Part shown: piece after piece, positions 12,311-22,578 of the stretch
How positions within the stretch are numbered: position 1 is the stretch's first letter
How the letters are laid out: each line of letters opens with the position of its first letter
Origin: Anthostomella pinea
Taxonomy: Eukaryota > Ascomycota > Sordariomycetes > Xylariales > Xylariaceae
Assembly (NCBI GenBank): GCA_963556695.1
Contig: CAUWAG010000010.1
Coordinates: 5,456,001 to 5,520,000, forward strand
Reading direction: 5' to 3'
Length of the DNA: 64,000 nt
Notes under the pieces: model-generated
Told to the model about the DNA's origin: nothing
Databases searched by the model: none
Seen by the model: only the letters and a program-made list of their open reading frames with translations
Made by a program: the position numbers and the translations under genes

Positions 12311-14749
12311 TCACCGTGCTGGTACTGTGCCTGCTCCATCTTTCTTCTCCATGTCCATGCTTCCTTCGACAATCGTGCCACCATCCGACCTCGCTGCGCC
12401 ATCAGCGTCAGGCCTGTCGTCTCCGTCGCGCGTGGCGCCCTTTTCGCTGTCGCCGGCCTGTGTGCTGCCAGGCTGCTTCTTCTTGACGCTTCTGAACTCC
12501 ATAGACACCGCGCCGATAATGACCAGACAGGCCAGTATCAGGCCGACTCGGAACACTTCGCGCAGCGCTTCGTTGTACTGAACCAAGACGGGATGGAGTA
12601 GGTCGGGCGGGAGGGTGCTGCTCAACGTCGTGGCGCCATTTTGCTCAATCATAGACGGCTCGAATCCAGGTAAACCCCGCAGGCGCTGCAAAAGCTGGTT
12701 GTTAAGCACGTTCTGTCCGACCGAGACGAATATGGCGCCGCCAAGGATCTGGCTGAAGAACATCAAAGATGTCCCAATCGGTACATCCTTTTTGGGGAGG
12801 ACGGTCTGCGCCGCCAGATTCGGTGCTTGGAAACACATACCCTGTCCAAAACCTGATGCGAGTCAGTGATCGCTTCCCATTTGAGCTCTTCGGGAAATTC
12901 AAGAGTCATGCTTCGGGGATACCGAGACAGCCCAATGGACGTGCAAATTCCGATGCAGTGGAATGAGGAGGAGGGAAAATGCGTAGACGAACCGTAGAGT
13001 ACCTGGTATCCAATCCATTTCGGCATACTCGTGTCGAGCTGGAGTGTTGTCAGAAGACCAGCCCCTACAATCATCAGACACGACCCGATTATCATGCTTG
13101 GTGTGTAGTAGCCAATCCTTGCGACAAAGTTCCCATTCGCAATTGAGGCAACGACCATGGACAAGGTGAGAGGCAGTAGGCGGATGCCGGAGTCGACAGC
13201 GGACACCCCCATGACAGCCTGAAACCAAATGGGGAGGAAGTAAACTAGGCAAAAATTAGATCAGGTTCAAACAGGCGAACAGTTTGGCAGGGCGGGGTTT
13301 ACTAAATATCGTCTGCTGCGACCCAATGCAGACCGTGGCCCAGAAACCGGCAATGATAGATCGCTGCTTGAATATGCGTGGGTGAACGGTTGCGGTCTCG
13401 GGCATGAAAGCCTGAACAAGGACGAACGAGATGAGTAGTACGCCGGCGAGGGTCAGCAGAGCTACTATGCGGCCATTACTCCACTGGGAACATGTCAACG
13501 GTATTCAGGGAGTGTGAACATCATGAGCAGTACTGACTGGATATGTAACACCACCCCACTGTAGTGCGAGAAGGAGGCAGACCACGCCGGGGACCAGGAC
13601 TGATGTTCCAGGTGCATCCAGCTGAGAGAGCTTCGACTTCCAGGGAAGCTTCGTTTCCTCCCTGTCGGGCACCTTGAGCAGGAAACCTATAATCAACAGG
13701 GCAACGGCCCCAAAGGGAATGTTGATGCTAGGTGGGAGTCAGACTTAGTTAAGGCCCCTTGGATGGTATGTCCAATCAAGCTCCATGAGCGCGTTGGTCC
13801 CCAGGGTACCAAGCCGGAGAAGAACAGGACGTCCCGAGAGGAATGAATAGTAATCTTACTAAAAACACCATCGCCATGTGACGTTCGATGTGAAGGCTCC
13901 GCCAACCAGGGGTCCAAGTATGGAAGAGACACCGAATACAGCACCGAACACTGTAGCAGACAGGGTCAGTGATTATGGATTCAACCAGAGCTTAGTGGGA
14001 AGCATGAGCCGTGGTTCGGTCATCCCAGTGTCAGCCACGAGCCCAGCTTGATGTCACTGCTATTTGATGGTGGACAGGGTACACTTACTGCCCTGGTATA
14101 ACGGGCGCTTGGCGAGGGGTACGGCGTAGACGATGCTGACGAGCTACAAGACACATGTCAGCTACAATGCTGAGCAAAGGAAGGCTTGTGAGATAAGGAT
14201 CAGGCTGAGGCTTACGGTGCCGGAAAAGATACCGGCCGAGCCTACACCTTGAACGGCTCTACCAAGGATGAAGGCGACAGAGCTGGGTGCAGCGCCGCAG
14301 ATGGCGGACCCAGCCTCGAACAGGACGATGCTGATCATAAATACGACCCTGATAGGATAGAAGGTATATATCTTGCCGAACAGGAGTTGGAAGGCACACG
14401 TGGTCAACATATAGGCCGAGCCATACCAGCCGACGTCCTGCAGGGAGTGGAACTCGTCGGTGATTTTGGGTATGGCGGTGGATATGATCAGACGGTCCAA
14501 AGAGACGAGGAAAATGGACACGAAGATGGACGCGATCAGGGCCACCAGGCGCAGCCCGGTGGGATATTCGCCATCGTCCTGGGTAGAGTTGGACTCGTCG
14601 TGGGCCTTGCCGTCGGCGATATGCTGTTGCTGCTGCTGTTGCTGTTTCCCATCTTGCCGTGACCCGTCGGAACTGTCACGGGGCATATGATGTGCGGCCG
14701 CTGCCGCTGCCGCTCCCGCTACCGGTTCCGGTTCCGGGTCTCGAGGCAT
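12311..14749 (-). CDS. DHA2-family MFS drug:H+ antiporter (14-helix efflux pump)
   Basis: Seven exons on the minus strand: 14216-14749, 14089-14143, 13860-13950, 13538-13727, 13303-13483, 12993-13244 and 12311-12852, open for 614 residues. The N-terminus is low-complexity, with an Ala/His run and seven Gln in a row. The first helix follows at [20 protein letters not shown], and [17 protein letters not shown] matches the DHA2 helix-1/loop motif. Also seen are [16 protein letters not shown] (antiporter motif C region), [26 protein letters not shown] and WRWCFYIN.P.GA, all typical of the aflatoxin-pump/multidrug 14-helix family. The C-terminus is a charged Asp/Lys/Gly-rich tail. It likely exports toxic compounds at the plasma membrane; the substrate is unknown. 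No biosynthetic cluster lies beside it, and its 5' side faces the AT-rich block about 600 bases away. The donor of intron 6 (GTTCGT) is weak, so that boundary is the least certain. Confidence 0.9.
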
Positions 14750-15364
14750 GACCGGCAGTCCTGTAGGTGCCGCGTGGTCGAGATGTTTGGCGGGCTGTAA
14801 GCTCTCGTCTATCCGTCCGGATGCTGTGGTCGTACTGGTGGATGTGGAACACGGCCAGACAGCTAGTCACAAGGACGAACAAGGACAACGAGTGAGAACG
14901 GCCGAAAAGGAGGAAAGGAGAGTAGGACGGAAGGAGAGAAAGAGTGTAATGGAAGCAGGTGACACACAGCCCTGGAGGGAGCATGGCAAGCTTTATTGCA
15001 CCACCATCTCAAACTCAGCAAAGGTGTTGATGGCCGAGTGACTCAGCGCAGTCAATCCTTGTGGTGATGGCCGAGAGCGCGTCTCGGACCTCGGAGGCGC
15101 ACATGCAGCCATGGTGAGCACAAGCATGCAGCTTTGCCCACCATAACGATGCTCAACTCGGCTTTTGCACCGTCCGAGCACATCATGCTGAAAGCAATGG
15201 ACTTCCATTCGTTTAAGGTTGGCTCGGGACCGACGGGGTGTGTCTGAGACCGAGTGAGACCGAGCTCGGCTTTCTCCACGCCGCAGCCATGCATTAGTAG
15301 CACGGGCATTGCATACTGCCTCTAACAAACCAAGTGTCCAGCCCCACATCGGTTTTTACCCACA
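14750..15364. other. promoter flank of the efflux pump up to AT-rich block
   Basis: Normal-GC intergenic DNA containing the leader of the minus-strand transporter. A sharp composition change at about 15365 begins the AT-rich repeat block. No gene is supported. Confidence 0.5.
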
Positions 15365-16127
15365 TACACAAATAATAATGATATCGCGCCAGACAGTCAG
15401 CTTTCGCCCTATATTATATAATTAACTATAATATACTTTCGTGCTATTCGGTTTTTACTATATTTTTGAGCGATTAAAAGCTTAATGTCGCTTTTATACT
15501 ACCTTTTTTTAATCTTTATTTGACTTTTAATTTCTTATAATAAGCGATAATTATAATATAAATAACAAGCGTTTAATTAAGTTACATTTCTTTAACTTAT
15601 ATATAATAATTTATAAAAGCAACTAGGTTAATAATTAGCTTATTATTTAATTCGACTATTTTAAGTATACAATTTAACGTTATTAAGCGAGATATGATAT
15701 TATAAAAAGGCTATTTACGAATATAAAGCCGAAAAGTTAACGTTAAAACATTTTGATATTAATTTTCAAGCTAAAACTACCAATATATTTCTTAATTATT
15801 AAAATTAAAATTAATATTAATATTTAAATACTTTTTAACAAGTTAATCGCAAAGTTTAATTTTCACCTTAACGAGATATGATAGTTTTTTACTATTATTA
15901 TTACGATATTTCAACCTTTAATCGCCGTTAATTAAATTAATAAAAAGTTAAAAGTAATAATTTCGTAAAAAACCGAAGGCTTTTAAACCTTTTATTTATA
16001 TTATATATTAACGTTTATGTTTAATATATTCGTATTTACTAATAAATTTAATATTACTAAAAAGGAATATGATTATTATTATAAATAAGTATTAAAAAGG
16101 CATATATTATTCGTTTATATGACAAGC

Positions 16128-16500
16128 TGTCTAACCTATAAGGCTAAAGGGTTCTATAGGGTTTATGTCTGAGGTAAGTCAACACAAAGGACGATAGATG
16201 CTTCTGTCAACTAGAAGACACTCAGATGCTGGGGCTTGGTCTGATCTAGGGGATCACTGTATAGTCGAGTCGTAAGGAGATTTCTCCCACTTTAGGGGTG
16301 GCTAAGATGCTTAGATTGATCACTGAGGTAGAGACTGTCTATCTATCTAGCTGGGAAGTGCCCGTCCTTATATATCTAATCTCTCTCTCACTGATAGAGT
16401 AGGATCACCTTATAACAGAGTGATGCTCACTGGCTCACTCCCTGATCCAGTGATCCTTGAAGGCTCACTTCGTGATCCAGTGATCCGTCACGTGACCTTT
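16128..16500 (+). repeat. GC island, LTR-like fragment with internal duplication
   Basis: Begins TGTCTAACCTATAAGG, an LTR-like start with TG. It contains a TATA-like CCTTATATATC at about 16365 and a tandem pair of imperfect units around CTCACT..TGATCCAGTGATCC at about 16430-16490, ending near GTCACGTGACC. No matching end or target-site duplication was found, so it may be truncated. The assignment as LTR is inference. Confidence 0.4.
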
Positions 16501-16637
16501 GTTATGTAATCCGTAATACCCATTGTTCCGTTTCTGGCTTCTGATTCCATTGGTTCTTGGTGTACTCCCCTTTGCCCTCCAACAAGCCATGGTATTTGTT
16601 GGTTTGTAACAGTTTAAAAGCTTTTAAAAAAAAAAAT

Positions 16638-16878
16638 CTTGTAGAAATCCAGGGGTCAGAATGGGATATATGATGGTCTGTGTCTTGACTATAGATCCAT
16701 GGGGGAGATTCCCACCTAAATACAGGTGTGACAGCCCTTTGATGCCTTGCTGCCTGACAGCGAACAACAAACCTGCCACTGGTCACCATAATAGACCTTT
16801 CACCCCCTTGGGCCCCTTTCATCCCTTTCACCTGGCGGACAGCTGCAGCCCATACCTGACAGTACCACAATGCTCACA
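16638..16878 (-). mobile_element. solo LTR, family L1 copy (minus)
   Basis: Read on the minus strand it starts TGTGAGCATTGTGG at 16878 and ends near TTTCTACAAG at 16638, 241 bases. AAAAT lies directly on both sides as a possible 5-bp target duplication. It aligns by eye along its length with the element at 38229-38478 (shared GCTGCAGCTG, GGCAGGTTTGTTGT, GTATTTAGGT) and shares its start with 26244-26519. No internal retrotransposon region is attached, so it is read as a solo LTR. The exact 16638 end depends on the AAAAT duplication in an A-rich setting. Confidence 0.6.
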
Positions 16879-18783
16879 AAAATCGATTTAATATACTATT
16901 AGCTTTTATAATAAATAATATTATAAGTAATTCCGTACATTAAGGGTTGATTATTATTATTAGCTTTTTAAAATAAGTATATAACTAGGTATACTTTTTA
17001 ATAACCCTGTTTAAAGTTTAAAATCCGTATTAATAATAATTAATACTAGGTTTTATTACTTAAAAGAAATTTATAACTTAATGATCAAGTTTAACATTAA
17101 TATATAATATTTATTGCCGTATTTATTCGATTATAACCTTATAAATGCGGGTTAAAAAACGTCAAAGTCGTATATATATGGTTAGACGTGTTAACAAAAG
17201 TTAATTTATTACGAAAAAAAAAATTTAAAGGTTCAAAATGTATATAAATTAAGTTAATGAATTTTTTTTTTTGAACCTGGTTTTTTTTATTTAAATTAAG
17301 CTAGATAAACAACTTATTACTTGAAAAAAAACTTTTATTTAAATAATAAAAGTATTATTATCAACGTAATTTATTAAATCGCGTTAAGGCATAAATTTCA
17401 ACGTTGGTAAGCTATCTCTTTTGACAGGAAAAAATTATGATTAGTAAGGTTTTACCCTTGAAACGTTTAAAAAAGCCGTAACTAGCTTTATATAATATTT
17501 TTTATCAATAAATATTTTTTTTAAAATAAAATTTAATGACGTAGCTAAGATTTAGGATTAAGTTTTAATTTCTTCTTTAAAATTAAACGTTTCGTTTCAA
17601 CTAGATTAAAGTTAAACGTTTAACTTATAAAAAATAACTTATAAACTATTAAACGACACTACCGTTAATAAAAAGTTTGTTTTTTGAATCGTATATATAG
17701 TTATAAAAGTAAATATAAACCGTAAATAAGTCGGAAAAGAAAGCACGTAATTAATAAAAAAGCACGCTTTATATGCGGTAAGTATAGAAAATAAGTTTAG
17801 CAAGGCTAAATATTAAACTTAAAATTCTTAATCTTTTTTTAATCTTATAACCTTTTTATATATAAAAAAGCTTATAAAGTAACTTTTAATATTAAGCGTT
17901 TAGCTCTAACTCGGGAAAAAAAAGATTATATTTCAATTACTAAACGATTTTATCGTAAATATAATATTTTTAAATTGTGTAGATATTTTTGAAATGAATT
18001 ATAGAGTCGTAAAAAAGTAAGGGAAAAAAGCACGTAATGAATAAAAAAACGCGCCTTATATTCGCTATATAATAAAATACTATACCAAAAAAACCGTTAA
18101 ATTATTATTATATAATAGATCAGTTTTTATTATAAATTTAAACGAATTAGTTTCTTTAAATCCGTTAATAGTTACTTTAAAAGAGGTATTAATAAAGTAA
18201 GATATAAACAATATATACTTTCATAGCTACATAAGAGGTTTTTTTTAAAAACTTGACTTTTATTACAAGCACTTTTATCATTATCTACTTTAATTAGTTA
18301 TAAAGATAAGAAAAAACTTTTTAAAAATGGGGTTGAAAAAATTCATTTAATAATAATAGCGAGTTTATATAAATAAAGGTGGTAATAAATGGCAGGGTAA
18401 TAAAATAACACACTTTTATTGTTAGAAATGCTATATTTTTTTCGTTATAATATAAACAATTGAAGAAAATTAATACAATTTAGCTATTACGCGTAAAATA
18501 AAATGTCTTTTTAACTTTAAAAGAAAAAGAAAGTTAAGTAGATTTTTATTTAATATAAATATAACGTTTATTTCAAAGTATTCCCAATAATAAAAAAGTA
18601 TTACTAGTAGTAAAACGGCTATTAAACATGATATTTAACACTTGACAAAAACATTATTGTTATCAAAATTGCGGTTATTATAATCAATATACAATTATAT
18701 AGTTATTTATTTTAAATTAAAATTGAAATTTATCAAAAGATATGGCCGGTATAAGAATATATAGTTCAAAGTAATATTAAAGG

Positions 18784-18986
18784 TGTGAGATTCTAGAAGG
18801 GTCATAAGCCTTTGCGGTGTGAGCGGCCGCTGCAAATGTTGTTGTCATTCTCAAGTATGCTCGGCAGGGCTAATCTACAGCTAAATACCATACTGCACCA
18901 TGCCGGGGTGGATCCACTGTTCCCTTGACAGCTCCCTAGTGGGTACTGCACCTAAGGGCACCATATCTGGGATCCAACATCTAACA
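18784..18986 (+). mobile_element. solo LTR-like element with AAAGG target duplication
   Basis: A 203-base GC-rich island that begins TGTGAGATTC and ends ATCTAACA (TG..CA), flanked by AAAGG at 18779-18783 and 18987-18991. A second GC island at 19019-19172 holds TATATATAAGCGG and AATAAA, which could be the promoter and polyadenylation part of the same LTR. In that case the element would run to about 19172 and the AAAGG match would be chance. I favour the shorter element because of the exact duplication. Confidence 0.5.
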
Positions 18987-19316
18987 AAAGGTAAATAAAG
19001 GCATTAAATTATAAAATATGTGAGCAGTATCCATCTGTATATATAAGCGGTATGTGGGGATCAGCCACGTTGTCAGGTCGTACAGGGACCCACAAGGCAT
19101 CTAAGTGTATTCTACCATTAATAAACAGTTGATAGACCTTTTCCTAAAAACAACAACGCTGTCACGCTCATACTGCACTTATCATTTTACGGATAATGCT
19201 CTAAAAATATAATAAAATCGCTTAATCAAAAAGGCAATAAAGCCTTCAAATATTATTATTATTACTTTTATTATAAATTTAAATAAATTAGCTTAAACAA
19301 AATTAAATATCGTGTA

Positions 19317-21372
19317 AAGTAGTTGACAAGCAAGTTGGCACTCGTCATGAACTTTTCAACCAACACAATTCAAATCATTATATCTCCACCAACAACAATA
19401 GCACCGCGTTATAACAAATTAGACTTACAGCTAGCTATCTAAGCTAAATGACATGATCCTCATATTTCTATATTTCAGCTTGCGAAACTCTTTAACATTC
19501 CTCGTTTCACTTTAAGCAATAGAATCAAAGAAACGTCATCACAATATGACAGCATGCCAAATACTTTGAAGCTTACGGTTTCCAAAGAGAATGTCATTCT
19601 TTCCTTCATTCTCAACCTGGATCCGCAAGCATTTCCACACCAACACAGTCATATTGAAAATATGACAAATTAATTGTTGGCAGCACATAGAACTAGATAT
19701 ATTGGATAGAACTGGATGCGGAACTTCATTAAACACTCACCAGGCCTCCAGACGCGTTTTCATTAGTGGTTGGACTACCAGAGGGCCTTGAACAAAAATC
19801 TAGACGCGTATTGCGCGTGGTTTTGCTAAGTTGCAGCGGCAATCGAGGAACATGGTATTCAAGACGCGGATATTTATAACTTCAACGAGACTGGGTTTAT
19901 GATGGGTATTATTGGGTCCAGCAGGATCATTACAAGTGCCAAAAGACATGGCAAGTGTTAAATACACGGATGTTGATTACCAGAATGACCAAGGTTCAAG
20001 CAAAAGAACAGGTGTGCGTACAGCTGAGGCTGCAGCACATATGGTCCTGGTCTCCTCATCTAATCTACACGTGACCTGATGACTCAGCATCCAACTAGGT
20101 GGATACAGCTGTACACCGTTACACGTGATATCATTTGTGCTAGTATCCAACAGCAGACCTAAACAAGCTCAGCAAGGCAACAAAGAATGGTCTACAGTAA
20201 TCTTTGATATTAATGCTGATAGTTGTATAATTCTGCCGTTCATCATTCTACAGAGCAAATCTCACCTTGCGTCATGGTATTGCGATACAACATTACCATG
20301 CGATTAGAAGGTAGCCATGTCTGACAACGGGTGGACTACGAATGAGATCGGTTTTGAAATGGATTCAGTATTTCAACAAGTATACCAGACTACGTATGAC
20401 TACCGGTAAACGCCTCCTTATCCTAGATAGTCACAAAAGCCACCATTCCCAGGTCTTTGAGGATTAATATGGTAACAATGGTATTATTACCCTTTATATA
20501 CCTGCCCACTTGTCACACAAGCTCCAGCCTTTATATTTCAGTTGTTTTAACCCGCTTAAATGAGCTTATGGTCGCTTAATTGAGCATCTCATCTGGCATC
20601 ATATAACCTATGTTTTAAAGGAGGACTTTCTTGCAGCGTTTTATGAAGCACATAACGCTGCCATGACACCAAAAAACATCTAAGCAGGTTTTAGTGCCAC
20701 TGACTTTGTTTCTTTTGATCTATAAAGTGTCATTTTGAAGCTGGATACTGTCGCTGTCATATGAACAACGTTGCCAGACCCCAATCTGCCACCCATTACT
20801 TGGACTTCAAAGACGCCTATTACCATTAATGAAGCGGTAAAGTAATTAATTTATATCCAAAATTGAATTAAAAACCACTAAAGAAGCTCACTTACATTAA
20901 TAATTGATACGTTGAGCTTGTTTTGAAAGGCTATATATAGTCTTATGTACAAGGTTGCTTTGGTTGATTCCCGGGTCTGCGAGCTAGCCAATCACTTATT
21001 AAGTAAATGCCAGAGAATAAGAAATAAATATCTGATAAAAAGAGGAAAACTTTTATTAAAGATTTGATAGGTCTTCAGGCTATAAAAGATAGTACTGACC
21101 TGGTAAGACAGGAAATGAGTGAAGGTAGTCGTCGTCCAAGGAGGGCGGCAGCGCGTGAGCAACGGTGTAGCGTTTGCGTCAACACTGGCTATGATGCGCA
21201 AACTTACACAATAGAGATATAAACCTCTGAGGAAAAGGAATCCAATTGATTGAATTAAATTGAATGCGTTGTAGTGAAGTTATTTGACATAACAGTTTGA
21301 GAGTTTATGACAAGTGCCAACTCGCTTGTAGTGCTAACTCGCTTGTAATGCCAACTCGCTTGTCAGCTACGT
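19317..21372 (+). mobile_element. decayed pogo/Fot-like transposon (copy A), divergent subfamily
   Basis: A plus-strand relative of the intact element at 22481-24340, recognisable throughout (TTAGACTTACAGCTAGCTATC near 19425, TTCAACGAGACTGGG near 19882, CTCCAGCCTTTATATTTC near 20522) but with many stops and C-to-T/G-to-A differences. The right end ends GTCAGCTACGT then TA. It carries three subterminal AACTCGCTTGT motifs at about 21316-21362, where the intact element has two related motifs. The left end starts AAGTAGTTGACAAGC at 19317 after TA, with one or two motifs lost. It differs enough in sequence to be a separate subfamily. An LTR-like insertion interrupts it at 19956-20152. Confidence 0.75.
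19956..20152 (+). mobile_element. solo LTR (Copia-like ends) nested in copy A
   Basis: Compared with the intact transposon, copy A has an extra 197-base segment at this point plus a repeated GCA.. pentamer. The insert begins TGTTAAATAC and ends GTATCCAACA. If two G-to-A changes are allowed at the start, the ends form an 8-bp inverted pair TGTTGGAT / ATCCAACA. Flanks are GCAAG (left) and GCAGA (right), each one G-to-A transition from GCAGG. The insert stays GC-rich while its host is decayed. Confidence 0.6.
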
Positions 21373-22480
21373 TATATGTATTATATAATAGCTGCTACCT
21401 TTTTTACTCTCTTTATTTACTTAAATTTACTTATTCAAAATTTATATTTCCGTTTAATAATACTCTTTATCATTATATTTATTCGTTTATTTTCTTTTTG
21501 AAACCGGGGTTTTCTACTAAGTAATAAGAATATTGAATAAGCGGCGTTAGATTTATTATGATAACGCGACTTTTAAAAGTCGTATAAATATAATAACGTT
21601 ATTAATATTAAAAAGTATTATAAAACGTACTATATATATAATTATAATTACCTTTTTACGATGTTAAAAAGTTAATATTATTAATTATTACTTACGTTAC
21701 TTATAAGTGATATATATTTGTATAAAATCAAGTTATTATTTAATTTAAGCTGTTTTTTTAACTTTTTATATATAAATAAACGTAAACAAACGAATATAAC
21801 TTTTAAAAAACCTCGTTATATAAACCACTTATTTTAAAACCTTTATAATTATATTAACGGTATTTTCTAGTTTTTTTATAAATCTTTAAATGTATAAAAT
21901 ACCCTGTTATAAATTACGCATTTTTTAAATAAAAGTTTTAAAAATATCTTTTGTAATTCTCATTTTTAATTTTGGTATAAAAAGTTATAAATCGATATTT
22001 TAACAAGTTAATTTTTATATAACAAACTTATATAGGTTCATAACTGCAATATTTAAAATAATAATATCGGCGGCATTTAGAGTAATAATAGCAGCAGTAT
22101 TAAATATACCTTTAAATACTTAAACCCGTTCTTATTATAATAACTTAGAAACATGTTTATATAACTTTGTTGTAAGTAATAAGGTTATTCTTTAGAACTA
22201 AAACTATCAAATAACATTACGTTAAAAATAATATTCGTATTATTAATATTTAAACCTATATTATTAATAAAGTTGCGAATTTTTCGATTACGCCTTTTTT
22301 GAAGGCAGGCTTCTTAACGTCTTATTATTTCTTGATGTTTTAATAACTAGCTTTCGTCGCTTTAGAAATATTTCAACGGTACTATATTTATTTAAATATA
22401 ATAAGTAAACGCTTATAATATACCATTCATCGCGTTATAATAATATTAAGTTATTTATTATTATTTATAGGATAATATTA

Positions 22481-22530
22481 ACGTAGGTCACAAGCGAGCG
22501 GCAATTACAAGCGAGCGGCAACTTTTCACC
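22481..22530 (+). repeat. left terminal inverted repeat with two internal motifs
   Basis: Begins ACGTAGGTCAC. The 15-bp motif ACAAGCGAGCGGCAA occurs at 22490-22504 and again at 22507-22521. Confidence 0.95.
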
Positions 22531-22578
22531 AGCCACCCAACCTTTCAATCAAGGCTCCTAATTGATCAACCAACAATA

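Larger units (their letters stand above)
15365..22478. repeat. AT-rich RIP-like repeat block 1 (left part)
   Basis: Base composition falls abruptly to mostly A/T, with TATA, TTAA and AATA runs and stops in all frames. No host gene is recognisable. This is what heavily RIP-mutated repeats look like in Pezizomycotina. GC-richer islands stand out inside it at about 16128-16500, 16500-16878, 18784-18986, 19019-19172 and 19317-21372; most can be assigned to LTR-like or pogo-like elements listed separately. The remaining AT-rich sequence is too decayed to classify by eye. Confidence 0.85.
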
